From a virus: 64,000 bases of DNA. Within the stretch, counting starts at the first letter, position 1; each line of letters begins with the position of its first letter. This document shows positions 33,498-41,557 of this stretch, piece by piece. The notes beneath the pieces were generated by a model, which saw only the letters and a list, made by a program, of their open reading frames with translations, had not been told where the DNA came from and did no database searches. Location: positions 1 to 64,000 of IMG/VR virus record IMGVR_UViG_3300047548_001136; one strand, 5' to 3'. A program made the position numbers and the translations under genes.

Positions 33498-34270
33498 TTC
33501 CACCAACCTATGCTATCACTTTTAATTAGTCGTTCAGTTTTTTTACTGCGACCAGTTTGTTTTCTTGGACCCTTCATGTGATCCATATATTCACCTAATA
33601 CACAATTAATAAAAGGATGCCCAGCTACAAAATTTGGTGTAATGTTTTGATTTACCATCCCCTTTGCTTCATATTCTTTTCGAGCTACGTCAAATACATA
33701 GCTATCATGCCATTCTGTTAAATTAAAGATAGTGTCTTTTCTATAGTAATCTACAAAAGTTTCCCAAAAATCTTTCATTAACGGATGATTTGTATGATAC
33801 ACTACCCAACCGCATTCACTATATTGTTTTATTCTTCCTAAGTAGGCAATGCCAAATTTGTTTGGGAAATTATCTAAAAGAAAACTTTCAGGAACTTTTC
33901 TATGTGTAATAGTATCAGCATCTACCCATACTATGCTTTTTCCTAGATTAGTTTGCACTGCATCATATAACGAAAATACTTTATGACTAAATCTTACTGC
34001 ATCAAACAGAAAATTTTTCTTATCATCTTTGTATCCGTTAGCAACAGGATTATTTGCATGTCTTGTTTTAAAGTTTACTAAATCTTGATTTAGTAGCAAA
34101 TCTTTTACAATGATGCGAGGATTAATAAGTGAATTATCTAACTTACAGTTTTCAGTATAAACTATGATTTGTTGATTACTAGGCCAATATTTTAAAAATG
34201 CTTCAAGCATTTTTTTACCATAAAGATTGTAGCCATCTAAATTAAATGTAGTTACTAACAAATAAGACAT
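33494..34270 (-). CDS. Glycosyltransferase, GT-A type (DxD)
   Basis: 258 aa. An N-terminal Rossmann-like strand (SYLLVTTFNLDGYNLY), the DxD metal/nucleotide motif IVWVDADTITHRK (about 115-127), and a later YSECGWVVYHTNHP with FNLTEWHDSYVFD are typical of small GT-A glycosyltransferases. It is translationally coupled to both neighbours (TAATG upstream, ATGA downstream). Donor and acceptor unknown. Confidence 0.7.
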   Translation of the reverse strand: MSYLLVTTFNLDGYNLYGKKMLEAFLKYWPSNQQIIVYTENCKLDNSLINPRIIVKDLLLNQDLVNFKTRHANNPVANGYKDDKKNFLFDAVRFSHKVFSLYDAVQTNLGKSIVWVDADTITHRKVPESFLLDNFPNKFGIAYLGRIKQYSECGWVVYHTNHPLMKDFWETFVDYYRKDTIFNLTEWHDSYVFDVARKEYEAKGMVNQNITPNFVAGHPFINCVLGEYMDHMKGPRKQTGRSKKTERLIKSDSIGWWK

Positions 34271-34959
34271 TACCAACTCTTTATAAAATCTGCTCTTTCG
34301 TCATACCATTCTTGACTATATTCACAATTTTCATAACCTGGCATAAATGGCATGCCAAGCGTATAATGTATTAAACTTGGTTTGCCATGTTGTTCTTCAT
34401 TATAGTGTCCTACTAGGTAATTCCACTCAATTGGTAAACTTCCAATTTCTTCGTCGTCGAGCCATTGGAAACGATGCAGGTAACTCATCTCCTGCTTGTT
34501 CATAAATTCAGGATATAGGAAATCTTTATTTTTACGATGACCACAATTGAATAGCATACAGCTACTCCAGTTTTTGCGTGGATAAGCATGTTGCACTTGC
34601 CCATCCATTTTTGCTACGCCATCTTGCACATTGTATTCGTGCTTAACAACTTGCACAGCATAACGTTCATCTGCTAGATCAAATAGCTTGTTTACGTCTT
34701 GACGTGCTAAGAAATCACAGTCAATGAATACTGCCCAACCTTCGTAACCATTTAAGTATGGAACTAAGAAACGAGTAAAAGTAAACTGAGTGCTAGCTTT
34801 TGGATCATCCAGTCGAGTTACTAATCCTTTAGATTTTAGTTCATCTAACTTAAGTGGTAATACTTCGATGTCGTTGCTTAAACGATGAATGCTATGCTTA
34901 CATACTTGATAAGCAATATCCTCTCTAGGATCCCATCCAATATAAACTCGTCTTTTCAT
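34270..34959 (-). CDS. Glycosyltransferase, GT8-like (DxD)
   Basis: 229 aa. It begins RRVYIGWDPREDIAYQVCKHSI, has GWAVFIDCDFLARQDVNKLF with DxD, a CMLFNCG segment and IEWNYLVGHY, and a C-terminal His. This matches phage GT8-like transferases. The ATG at 34959 is set by a GGGGAATT ribosome site. A TATAAATA late octamer lies on this strand at 34993-35000, so it leads a three-gene minus-strand operon (two GTs, FkbM). Confidence 0.72.
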   Translation of the reverse strand: MKRRVYIGWDPREDIAYQVCKHSIHRLSNDIEVLPLKLDELKSKGLVTRLDDPKASTQFTFTRFLVPYLNGYEGWAVFIDCDFLARQDVNKLFDLADERYAVQVVKHEYNVQDGVAKMDGQVQHAYPRKNWSSCMLFNCGHRKNKDFLYPEFMNKQEMSYLHRFQWLDDEEIGSLPIEWNYLVGHYNEEQHGKPSLIHYTLGMPFMPGYENCEYSQEWYDERADFIKSW

Positions 34960-34992
34960 TATTAAATTCCCCAAACAATTAAAATATAGTAT

Positions 34993-35000
34993 TATTTATA
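34993..35000 (-). promoter_or_regulatory. Late promoter on minus strand, TATAAATA
   Basis: On the minus strand TATAAATA lies 33 bases before the ATG at 34959, with a GGGGAA ribosome site in between. Confidence 0.65.
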
Positions 35001-35020
35001 GTACTTTTAAGGAACGAACT

Positions 35021-36187
35021 ATGAATTATTCGCTTGCATCCAATACGTGGGATGAACAAGAAGTAGAAGCAATTAAAAGTGTAATTGCGTCTGAACGATA
35101 CACTATGGGACCTCACGTAAAGAAATTTGAAGAGCAATTTGCTGAGGTAATGGGTGCAAAACATGCAGTAATGGTAAACTCTGGGTCAAGTGCAAATTTA
35201 CTAGGTATTGCAGCACTTGTACTAGATCCACAAAATAATATACAGCCAGGTGATGAAGTAATTGTTCCAGCAGTTAGTTGGAGCACAACATATTTCCCAG
35301 TTACACAGTACGGGTTAAAGCTGATGTTTGTGGACATTGATAAAGAAACACTTAATATCAATGTTGATGAAATTGAGCAAGCAATTACTCCACGCACTAA
35401 AGCTATATTTGCAGTGAATTTGCTGGGTAATAGTTGCGAGTATGACAAGCTAATAGACATTTGTAACAAGCATAATCTGTTATTGCTCGAAGATAATTGC
35501 GGTGCACTAGGTGCAAGCTATAATGGTAAGATGCTAGGCACTATTGGTAAAGTTGGGACATTTAGTTTCTTCTTTAGCCATCATATCCAAACAATGGAAG
35601 GCGGCATGATCTTAACTAACGATCAGCGCACAGAGCAATACTTGCGTAGCTTAAGAGCACACGGTTGGATTAGAGATTTACCAGACGATAATTGCATTTA
35701 CAACAAAACAGGAAACCTATTTGAAGATGCGTTTAAGTTTGTGTTGCCAGGATACAATGTTCGTCCACTTGAAATGAGCGGTGCAATTGGGTGTGTGCAG
35801 CTAACAAAGATGAACAAGATGATTGAGACACGTAGAAAAAATTATACATACTTGAGTAGACTTTTCCTATCAAACCCAAATGTAATGCTACAAAAAGAAG
35901 TTGGTAATGCAAGTTGGTTTGGTTTTAGTTTGTTACTACAAAACAAACTTGAAGGTCGTAGAAAAGAAGTAATTGCTAAGTTACAAGAAGCGGGCATTGA
36001 ATCAAGACCAATCTCAGGTGGAAACTTTATTAACAATCCTGTTGCAAAGTATTTGAACTACGAAGTGCGTAGCAAGTTAACAAATGCAAATTATGTAGAT
36101 GATAACGGATTTTTTGTTGGTAATGATTGCAGAGATTTAAAAGACAATTTAGTTCTGCTACAAACAGCTATTGAAGGCGTAAAATGA
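35021..36187 (+). CDS. PLP-dependent GDP-4-keto-6-deoxymannose 3-dehydratase-like (ColD type)
   Basis: 388 aa, the same length as E. coli ColD. It is of the DegT/DnrJ/EryC1 aspartate-aminotransferase fold: VNSGSSANLLG, PAVSWSTTYFPV, LLLEDNCGALGASYNGK. The PLP-lysine position reads FSFFFSHHIQTMEGGM with His187-His188 in place of Lys, the signature of ColD/RfbH dehydratases that remove the 3-hydroxyl instead of transaminating. The next gene encodes the enzyme that makes its likely substrate, overlapping by 4 bases. Together they would yield a GDP-4-keto-3,6-dideoxy sugar; no ColC-like enzyme is in the window. Confidence 0.82.
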   Translation: MNYSLASNTWDEQEVEAIKSVIASERYTMGPHVKKFEEQFAEVMGAKHAVMVNSGSSANLLGIAALVLDPQNNIQPGDEVIVPAVSWSTTYFPVTQYGLKLMFVDIDKETLNINVDEIEQAITPRTKAIFAVNLLGNSCEYDKLIDICNKHNLLLLEDNCGALGASYNGKMLGTIGKVGTFSFFFSHHIQTMEGGMILTNDQRTEQYLRSLRAHGWIRDLPDDNCIYNKTGNLFEDAFKFVLPGYNVRPLEMSGAIGCVQLTKMNKMIETRRKNYTYLSRLFLSNPNVMLQKEVGNASWFGFSLLLQNKLEGRRKEVIAKLQEAGIESRPISGGNFINNPVAKYLNYEVRSKLTNANYVDDNGFFVGNDCRDLKDNLVLLQTAIEGVK

Positions 36188-37161
36188 AAGCAGCATTAAT
36201 AACAGGATTTGCAGGTCAAGACGCATGTTATCTTGCTGACATGTTGTTAGCTAAAGGTTACAAAGTATATGGCACTGTAAATGCTGCTGTTGATATGGAC
36301 AATGTGCATTACCTTGATCTGTTTAATAAAGGACTTGCAATTATCCAATGTGATATAACTGATTTATCGAGTGTTATTAACGCTGTTACAGAAACTAACC
36401 CAAACGAGTTTTACAACCTTGCAGCACAAAGTTCACCTGCACAATCTTGGAAATCAAAACATATTACCGCACTTACGAATGGTATTGGAACGTTAAACTG
36501 CCTAGAAGCCATTAAGCTGGTTGATCCAACTATACGATTTTTTCAAGCAGCAACGGCTGAGATATTTGGTGATTCACACGTTAACGGATATCAAACAGAA
36601 ACAACCCCGTGTATTCCGCGTAATCCTTACGGAACATCAAAGTTGTTTGCTTACAATACAGTAAGCAACTATAGAGATTATCATAAGATGTTTGCCTGCA
36701 ATGGCATTTTGTATAATCACGAATCTCCGTTACGTGGTGAAAACTTTGTAACACGCAAAATTACACTTGGTGTAGCAAAGATTGTTTTAGGTAAACAAAA
36801 GAAGATTACACTTGGTGATCTAAATGCAGAGCGTGATTGGGGGTTTGCAGGTGATTATGTTGAAGCAATGTGGCTAATGCTCCAAGCAAAGACACCAAAT
36901 GATTACATTATTGCAACAGGTATAAAGCATACAATTGCTGATCTATGCAGGGAAGCGTTTAAAGTTGTAGGTATACTTGATTGGGAAAAGTATGTTGAAA
37001 CTGATCCGCAGTTCCAACGTGGAGTAGAGGCAAGAACTAAAGCCGACCCTTCTAAGATATTAAATGACTTAAATTGGAAAGCTAATACTAGCTTTGAACG
37101 ATTAATTGAAATTATGGTGATGGCTGATATAAAAAGGTTTTCGCTCAACGAGCGTAAATAA
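36184..37161 (+). CDS. gmd: GDP-mannose 4,6-dehydratase
   Basis: 325 aa, short-chain dehydrogenase fold. The N-terminal NADP site is ALITGFAGQDACYLAD (third Gly of GxxGxxG is Ala). EFYNLAAQSSPAQSW, ATAEIFGDSH, the catalytic RNPYGTSK (Tyr and Lys), YNHESPLRGENFVTRKIT and LGDLNAERDWGFAGDYVEAMW are all characteristic of GMD. The product, GDP-4-keto-6-deoxymannose, is the substrate expected for the preceding ColD-type enzyme. Confidence 0.92.
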   Translation: MKAALITGFAGQDACYLADMLLAKGYKVYGTVNAAVDMDNVHYLDLFNKGLAIIQCDITDLSSVINAVTETNPNEFYNLAAQSSPAQSWKSKHITALTNGIGTLNCLEAIKLVDPTIRFFQAATAEIFGDSHVNGYQTETTPCIPRNPYGTSKLFAYNTVSNYRDYHKMFACNGILYNHESPLRGENFVTRKITLGVAKIVLGKQKKITLGDLNAERDWGFAGDYVEAMWLMLQAKTPNDYIIATGIKHTIADLCREAFKVVGILDWEKYVETDPQFQRGVEARTKADPSKILNDLNWKANTSFERLIEIMVMADIKRFSLNERK

Positions 37162-37169
37162 TTTATTAA

Positions 37170-37943
37170 ATGAAAGACCGTGCCATGATAATAGGTATTT
37201 GCACTGGGGGTTTTGATCCCATACACAGCGGACATATAAATTATCTAAAGGAAGCTTCAACACACTGCGATATGTTGATCGTTGGCGTAAACAGCGATCA
37301 ATGGCTTGAGCGTAAAAAAGGTAAAGCGTTTATGCCACTAGAAGAAAGAATTGCAGTTTTATCTGCATTGCGTGTAGTTGATAAAGTAATCGCATTTGAT
37401 GATAGCGATGGCACAGCAAGAGAAGCAATACGTCAAGTTAAGTCTATGTATCCATCTGCTGTTATTAAATTTATGAATGGCGGGGATAGAAACTCTGGTA
37501 ATGTTCCAGAGCAAAGTGAGGATGTTGAGTTTGTATTTGGTGTAGGCGGAGACAACAAAGCTAATTCAAGCAGTTGGATATTACAAGAGTGGAAGCATCC
37601 AAAAACAATTCGTCCATGGGGTTATTACCGTGTGCTGCATACTGAAGGCAAGCATATTAAAGTGAAAGAGCTTGTTGTCGATCCAGGCAAAACTTTAAGC
37701 AGTCAACGACATTTTTATAGAGCTGAATATTGGATCGTAAGTAAGGGCAAAGCTGCTGTTGGTATTGGTGAAGTTGAAAGCGTATTTCACCTAGAGGAGC
37801 AAGAAGATACTCACATACAAACTGGTCAATGGCATAGACTGTTCAATGACTCTGATCAACCGCTGCACCTTGTAGAAATACAACATGGTCCATTGTGTGA
37901 AGAAGAAGATATTCAAAGGCGTGATTTAGGTGGACCGCTATAA
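37170..37943 (+). CDS. Fusion: HxGH nucleotidyltransferase + mannose-6-phosphate isomerase-type cupin
   Basis: 257 aa with two domains. Residues 7-135 are a cytidylyltransferase-like domain (GGFDPIHSGHINYLKEA, HxGH at 19-22; LPLEER-like MPLEER; a late NSSSW) as in HldE/GlmU-unlike RfaE2 proteins. Residues about 143-252 match the type II phosphomannose isomerase cupin: RPWGYYRVL, IKVKELVVDPGKTLSSQRHFYRAEYWIV, HRLFNDSDQPLHLVEIQHG. Normal ManC proteins join this cupin to a GT-A guanylyltransferase, so this pairing is unusual. It probably supplies an activated sugar for the pathway. ATG at 37185 is an alternative start. Confidence 0.78.
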   Translation: MKDRAMIIGICTGGFDPIHSGHINYLKEASTHCDMLIVGVNSDQWLERKKGKAFMPLEERIAVLSALRVVDKVIAFDDSDGTAREAIRQVKSMYPSAVIKFMNGGDRNSGNVPEQSEDVEFVFGVGGDNKANSSSWILQEWKHPKTIRPWGYYRVLHTEGKHIKVKELVVDPGKTLSSQRHFYRAEYWIVSKGKAAVGIGEVESVFHLEEQEDTHIQTGQWHRLFNDSDQPLHLVEIQHGPLCEEEDIQRRDLGGPL

Positions 37944-38655
37944 TTTAATCGTTGTTCGCTGGGGAACACTTTACAGCGCAGAGCATGTTAATAATTTGTT
38001 TGAAGGCGCAAAGCGTTACACAAGCGTTCCTTTTAAATTCTACGTCTTTACGGATAATACTAAAGATTTACCACAAGATAAAGGGTGGCAATTTATTAAG
38101 CTTCCTGAGTACAATGCACCTGTAGATCGCGGGTGGTGGTACAAGATGGAAATCTTTAACGAGCAGCACAAATTAACTGGTAAAAATTTATACATTGATT
38201 TAGACGCAATAATCATTAAAGATCTTAAGATTTTTTGGGACCTTATTTTAACTGATGGACTATATATTTGCAGAGATTTCAACAGGCAGTTTTTGCCTAG
38301 TTATCAAGCTTGCAACAGTAGCGTGATGGGATGGAAAAACGGGGAATTTGATTACTTGTTTAGAAAGTTCATGCTCAACTCAAAAGCAAATATGGGAAAA
38401 TATCGAGGAGATCAGGACTATATCCAAGCACATGCTTTATCTAGGATATTCTGGCCAGATGATATAGCTATGAGTTGGAAATGGGAATGTTGGAGAAGAG
38501 GTAAAGTTGGGTCTGATAATTACAAGTCAGATAAGAAGCAAACCTTTATTAAGCAGGATACACGTATACTAGTTTTCCACGGGAAACCTAAACCTGAGGA
38601 CTGCGAAGATCCCCGTATGGTACAACTGTGGAAAGGCACAATAAAGCACAAGTAG
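37930..38655 (+). CDS. Glycosyltransferase, GT-A type (DxD)
   Basis: 241 aa from GTG at 37930, overlapping the previous gene by 14 bases. YNLIVVRWGTLYSAEHVNNL opens the Rossmann-like fold, NLYIDLDAIIIKDL carries the DxD, and CNSSVMGWKNG then RGDQDYIQAHAL follow as in phage GT-A transferases. The C-terminal RILVFHGKPKPEDC has a conserved His-Gly. It closes the glycan island. Confidence 0.72.
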   Translation: MDRYNLIVVRWGTLYSAEHVNNLFEGAKRYTSVPFKFYVFTDNTKDLPQDKGWQFIKLPEYNAPVDRGWWYKMEIFNEQHKLTGKNLYIDLDAIIIKDLKIFWDLILTDGLYICRDFNRQFLPSYQACNSSVMGWKNGEFDYLFRKFMLNSKANMGKYRGDQDYIQAHALSRIFWPDDIAMSWKWECWRRGKVGSDNYKSDKKQTFIKQDTRILVFHGKPKPEDCEDPRMVQLWKGTIKHK

Positions 38656-38696
38656 ATTCTCTAGCTGTTTTCCTTTAAATAATTTGGGGAGCAGAA

Positions 38697-39125
38697 ATGG
38701 ATGCTAGGGCTAAACTTCGCAAATTAGTTAACAGCGCAGATAATCCAACGTTGGTTTTTTGTCCAACTCCGCTACAAATATCCCGTGCTTACAATATACT
38801 GAACGAATGCTTGTTTGATGGCAAGCTCAGGAAACCCTACATTATAACCAAACCAATGCGTGATGCATGGGGCTTGTGTGAAGGGGATATTTTCACAGGT
38901 GTTGATCGTTGGTACAATGATCCAGTGTGTCATCGTATTGTGATCAATGACCAATTTCCAAACCGTAAATTCTTTTTAGAAGTACTCGCTCACGAAATGA
39001 TACACCAGTACCAGTGCGAGCTGCAAAACAGGATGGACCACGGTCAAACATTTTGGGTATGGAAAAGCAAGCTAGAAAAGTACAATTTGAGGTTGTTTAA
39101 AAGCAAGGCAGAAAACCTCACATAA
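38697..39125 (+). CDS. SprT-like zinc metalloprotease
   Basis: 142 aa. LAHEMIHQYQ gives HExxH (99-103), and DHGQTFW supplies the third His (H115), as in SprT/Spartan. The N-terminal helix and RIVINDQF strand also fit. Spartan-type proteases cut DNA-crosslinked proteins; the phage role is unknown. A strong GGGGAGCA ribosome site precedes the ATG. It opens an early-type module with higher GC and own promoters. Confidence 0.8.
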   Translation: MDARAKLRKLVNSADNPTLVFCPTPLQISRAYNILNECLFDGKLRKPYIITKPMRDAWGLCEGDIFTGVDRWYNDPVCHRIVINDQFPNRKFFLEVLAHEMIHQYQCELQNRMDHGQTFWVWKSKLEKYNLRLFKSKAENLT

Positions 39126-39139
39126 AGGCATCTTTTTGG

Positions 39140-39165
39140 TTGACATTTTGGCTACAGGCTTTAAG
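39140..39165 (+). promoter_or_regulatory. Possible early promoter (TTGACA, weak -10)
   Basis: The string CTTTTTGGTTGACA recurs before three other genes here. At this site no good TATAAT-like hexamer follows at 16-18 bases, so activity is doubtful. Confidence 0.3.
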
Positions 39166-39195
39166 TTCTGCATATTGGACAACAGGAGCAAGCGC

Positions 39196-39420
39196 ATGTA
39201 CAAGCTAGACACATTTGTTAACACTAACGCTCCTACGCACTTTTTCCCCATTCCTAAGGCCTCTAACGTTGATCTTGACGCACTTGAGCCTCGCTTTTCT
39301 AAGCGAGTAAAGTACGATAAAGTTGTAGACGACGCCTATCCCGTTATTGTGTACGAGCTTAATAGCAAGCCCGTTGCATGGTACGATATTGAGCTCTTAC
39401 GGGGCTTTATTGCCCCGTAA
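39196..39420 (+). CDS. Small early protein, 74 aa
   Basis: The ATG at 39196 follows AGGAGCAAGCGC. A longer reading from a TTG at 39136 exists but would include the promoter-like element. The protein is Asp/Lys/Phe-rich and compact with no membrane segment (LDALEPRFSKRVKYDKVVDD). The stop codon lies inside a terminator hairpin. Not recognised. Confidence 0.6.
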   Translation: MYKLDTFVNTNAPTHFFPIPKASNVDLDALEPRFSKRVKYDKVVDDAYPVIVYELNSKPVAWYDIELLRGFIAP

Positions 39421-39432
39421 GTGCTTGTTTTT
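39397..39432 (+). terminator. Terminator overlapping a stop codon
   Basis: TTACGGGGC (39397-39405) and GCCCCGTAA (39412-39420) form a perfect 9-bp stem with a TTTATT loop, followed by a T-rich stretch. The stem includes the TAA stop of the 74-aa gene. Confidence 0.75.
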
Positions 39433-39471
39433 GTTATAGAATCTTTTTTGCGTTTTTTCGTGTTTTTTTGG

Positions 39472-39499
39472 TTGACGTGTCCAAAATAGGCTATATATT
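39472..39499 (+). promoter_or_regulatory. Early sigma-70-type promoter
   Basis: TTGACG (39472-39477), 16 bases, TATATT (39494-39499); the gene starts at 39531 after GGAG. Confidence 0.7.
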
Positions 39500-39530
39500 A
39501 AGGACATAACAGCAAAGCAAGGAGTTGCAA

Positions 39531-39818
39531 ATGGCTTACGTAGTTTATGAAGTTGAGTCCACTCGTATTGCTACCCCCAAGCCGTACGGTAAGGAATACT
39601 ATGCCACGGAAGGCGCTGCTAAGGCTGCTAAGACCCGGATGGAAAAGGGTAAGCGTTGGGCGGGTAAGGAACTCGCTGTTGCTGAGGCTGATATGTACCG
39701 TACGCTTATTGCTAAAATGGTTAAGAAAGTTAACCTGATGTCGGGCCAGGAATATTGGGAAAGCGTTAACACGCCCAACTATTGCAGCCCCGCTAGCGAA
39801 GCTTACTGGAGCATGTAA
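39531..39818 (+). CDS. Small early protein, 95 aa
   Basis: It has its own sigma-70-type promoter and an AAGGAG ribosome site, and is followed by a terminator. The protein begins with strands (MAYVVYEVESTRIATPKPYG), has an Ala/Lys helix (ATEGAAKAAKTRMEKGKRW), then a helical part, and ends in a Tyr/Ser-rich tail. The single-gene transcription unit suggests an early host-takeover protein; function unknown. Confidence 0.65.
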   Translation: MAYVVYEVESTRIATPKPYGKEYYATEGAAKAAKTRMEKGKRWAGKELAVAEADMYRTLIAKMVKKVNLMSGQEYWESVNTPNYCSPASEAYWSM

Positions 39819-39825
39819 AAATTAG

Positions 39826-39862
39826 CCCTGCTAAGTGCTTGATTTAGCAGGGTAATCTTTTT
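39826..39862 (+). terminator. Rho-independent terminator
   Basis: CCCTGCTAA (39826-39834) and TTAGCAGGG (39844-39852), 9-bp stem, then TAATCTTTTT. It separates the 95-aa gene from the next promoter. Confidence 0.8.
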
Positions 39863-39864
39863 GG

Positions 39865-39892
39865 TTGACATGCCCGCTTTTGGGTATATTAT
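39865..39892 (+). promoter_or_regulatory. Early sigma-70-type promoter
   Basis: TTGACA (39865-39870), 16 bases, TATTAT (39887-39892). It immediately follows the terminator, 26 bases before the ATG at 39918. Confidence 0.75.
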
Positions 39893-39917
39893 GTAGGTAT
39901 AACAAAGGAGCAAGCAA

Positions 39918-40073
39918 ATGGCTAAGTTTAACCGCAAGGATAACGACGGACATAAGTTTAATGTTCCTGCCAACTTGCTCGAGCAGTATTGCAACTCCAA
40001 GCGTTTCACCGAGGAATACTACAACTTGGAAGCGCAGTTTTGCAACGAGTTTGAAAAGTACATGGTAGGCTAA
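39918..40073 (+). CDS. Small early protein, 51 aa
   Basis: An AAAGGAG ribosome site and a consensus-type promoter precede this gene. The peptide MAKFNRKDNDGHKFNVPANL then reads a charged, aromatic C-terminal helix (EEYYNLEAQFCNEFEKYMVG). It has no homology I recognise. The transcription unit layout makes it a real gene despite its size. Confidence 0.6.
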   Translation: MAKFNRKDNDGHKFNVPANLLEQYCNSKRFTEEYYNLEAQFCNEFEKYMVG

Positions 40074-40081
40074 AATACCGG

Positions 40082-40109
40082 TTGACACACTGTCTAGGTG
40101 TGTTATTAT
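40082..40109 (+). promoter_or_regulatory. Early sigma-70-type promoter
   Basis: TTGACA (40082-40087), 16 bases, TATTAT (40104-40109), 36 bases before the AAA+ gene ATG at 40146. Confidence 0.78.
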
Positions 40110-40145
40110 GTGTACATAAAGAAAACAGCAACTAGGAGATACTAC

Positions 40146-41180
40146 ATGAAGTTTGTAACCATTAAGAACGGTAGCTATCGTAACGCCCCTGTTACTAACA
40201 CTGTGTTCCCGCTTGTGAAGGGTTACACTGTTGGCGCTAAGGGTGGCTTTATTACTGTTGACGCCCGTAACGTTATTGGGTTTGAAGGACAGCCGGAGTT
40301 TATCCGTGTGAAGGTTGCTCCTAATGATTATGAAATTGTTGGTGAAGAGGATAATTTGAACAAGTTTGAGCCTATTGAGATTGCTGCTGAACCTAAGGTC
40401 GAAGAGTCCGAGGAAGCGGTAATTGAACGTATTGCCGAACGCTTTGCAATTTTGGACGAAATGACCCGCGGCACCATTAACGGTGATGTCCGCGCTATGA
40501 TTGTTGTTGGTCCTCCGGGCGTTGGTAAGTCGTTTGGTGTTGAAGCTGAGCTCCAGAAGAACGGTCTTATTGACCAGCTTGCGGGACGCCGTGCTCGTTA
40601 CCAGGTTGTTAAGGGTGCGATGACCCCGATTGGTCTTTACGCTAAGCTGTTCGAGTATAGCGAGGAAGGTAACGTGCTCGTGTTTGACGACTGCGATAGC
40701 ATCCTGCTTGATGACGTTGCTCTTAACTTGCTGAAGGCTGCACTTGACAGCTCGAAGAAGCGTACTATCCACTGGAACGCTGACAGCCGTCTCCTGCGTA
40801 GCGAAGGCATTCCTAACAGCTTTGACTTTAAGGGCTCGGTGATCTTTATCACCAACATTAAGTTTGACAATGTTCGTAGTGCTAAGCTTAAGGACCACCT
40901 TGAGGCGCTTATGTCGCGCTGCCACTACTTGGACCTGACGATTGATACGATGCGCGACAAGCTGCTCCGCATTAAGCAGATTGCAATGACCGGTACGCTG
41001 TTCCCTGCTTACGGTATGACGCATGACCAGGAGCAGGAAATCCTCGACTTTATGTTCGACAACAAGGACAAGCTGCGTGAGATTTCGCTGCGTATGGCGA
41101 TTAAGCTTGCTGACCTGCGCCGCATGTCCAACGACCGTTGGAAGGCGATTGCAACGAACACTTGCATGAAGAACCGCTAA
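40146..41180 (+). CDS. AAA+ ATPase
   Basis: 344 aa. Walker A GPPGVGKS (122-129), Walker B VLVFDDCD (177-184), sensor 1 VIFITN (about 232-237) and a C-terminal helical lid region identify an AAA+ ATPase. The first ~75 residues form a beta-rich N-terminal domain. The gene has a strong promoter, TAGGAGA ribosome site and higher GC than its neighbours. Phage ATPases of this kind are found in T4-like and jumbo phages; the substrate is unknown. A 492-codon open frame on the opposite strand is judged a shadow. Confidence 0.85.
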   Translation: MKFVTIKNGSYRNAPVTNTVFPLVKGYTVGAKGGFITVDARNVIGFEGQPEFIRVKVAPNDYEIVGEEDNLNKFEPIEIAAEPKVEESEEAVIERIAERFAILDEMTRGTINGDVRAMIVVGPPGVGKSFGVEAELQKNGLIDQLAGRRARYQVVKGAMTPIGLYAKLFEYSEEGNVLVFDDCDSILLDDVALNLLKAALDSSKKRTIHWNADSRLLRSEGIPNSFDFKGSVIFITNIKFDNVRSAKLKDHLEALMSRCHYLDLTIDTMRDKLLRIKQIAMTGTLFPAYGMTHDQEQEILDFMFDNKDKLREISLRMAIKLADLRRMSNDRWKAIATNTCMKNR

Positions 41181-41240
41181 CAAGCAACGGGAGCGACAGT
41201 GACCGCTCCCACCCATTTCCCAAATTTTGATAAGGATTAT

Positions 41241-41489
41241 ATGATGAAGGTAATTGAAATTAGCCCTGGACGGTTCGAGCTTGGATGCGAAATTAGTGGT
41301 CGTCCACATAGCCGCACTAACCAGTTTGGTATGTTCTGTGATGATCCAAACTGCGAGTGTGAAAAGAAGTCGATGGCTGTGATGGGAAATCTTGGTAATT
41401 TTGTAAACGCTGCTGCTAAGATGTTTGAGCAGGGTGGAGAGCTCGATGAGGACGCACTACGTAAGGCATTCTTTAAAGGTCGGAAGTGA
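41241..41489 (+). CDS. Small protein with Cys cluster, 82 aa
   Basis: AAGGAT lies 6 bases before an ATGATG pair. GTG at 41199, with GGGAG upstream, is an alternative that would add 14 residues, but it lies inside a GGGAGCG/CGCTCCC hairpin. FCDDPNCECEKK suggests a metal site, and the C-terminal part is helical. It is followed by two hairpins, the second a terminator. Not recognised. Confidence 0.55.
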   Translation: MMKVIEISPGRFELGCEISGRPHSRTNQFGMFCDDPNCECEKKSMAVMGNLGNFVNAAAKMFEQGGELDEDALRKAFFKGRK

Positions 41490-41500
41490 TTAGTTTCCCC

Positions 41501-41524
41501 CTACCGTTTCTCCTAGGACGGTAG
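41501..41524 (+). other. Hairpin upstream of terminator
   Basis: CTACCGT (41501-41507) pairs with ACGGTAG (41518-41524) just after the 82-aa gene. No T tract; likely an auxiliary 3'-end structure before the terminator at 41531. Confidence 0.5.
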
Positions 41525-41530
41525 CAACTT

Positions 41531-41557
41531 GGGCAGTGGCAACACTGCCCTTTTTTT
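41531..41557 (+). terminator. Strong Rho-independent terminator
   Basis: GGGCAGTG (41531-41538), GCAA tetraloop, CACTGCCC (41543-41550), then seven T. It ends the early module. Confidence 0.93.

Noticed and set aside
35021-36187. Ordinary sugar aminotransferase (perosamine-type)
   Set aside because: The PLP-lysine position has His-His, as in ColD/RfbH dehydratases.
39831-41309. 492-codon open frame opposite the AAA+ ATPase gene
   Set aside because: It lies antisense to a convincing Walker-motif protein, overlaps promoters and terminators of the plus strand, and its residues mirror the codon bias of that gene.
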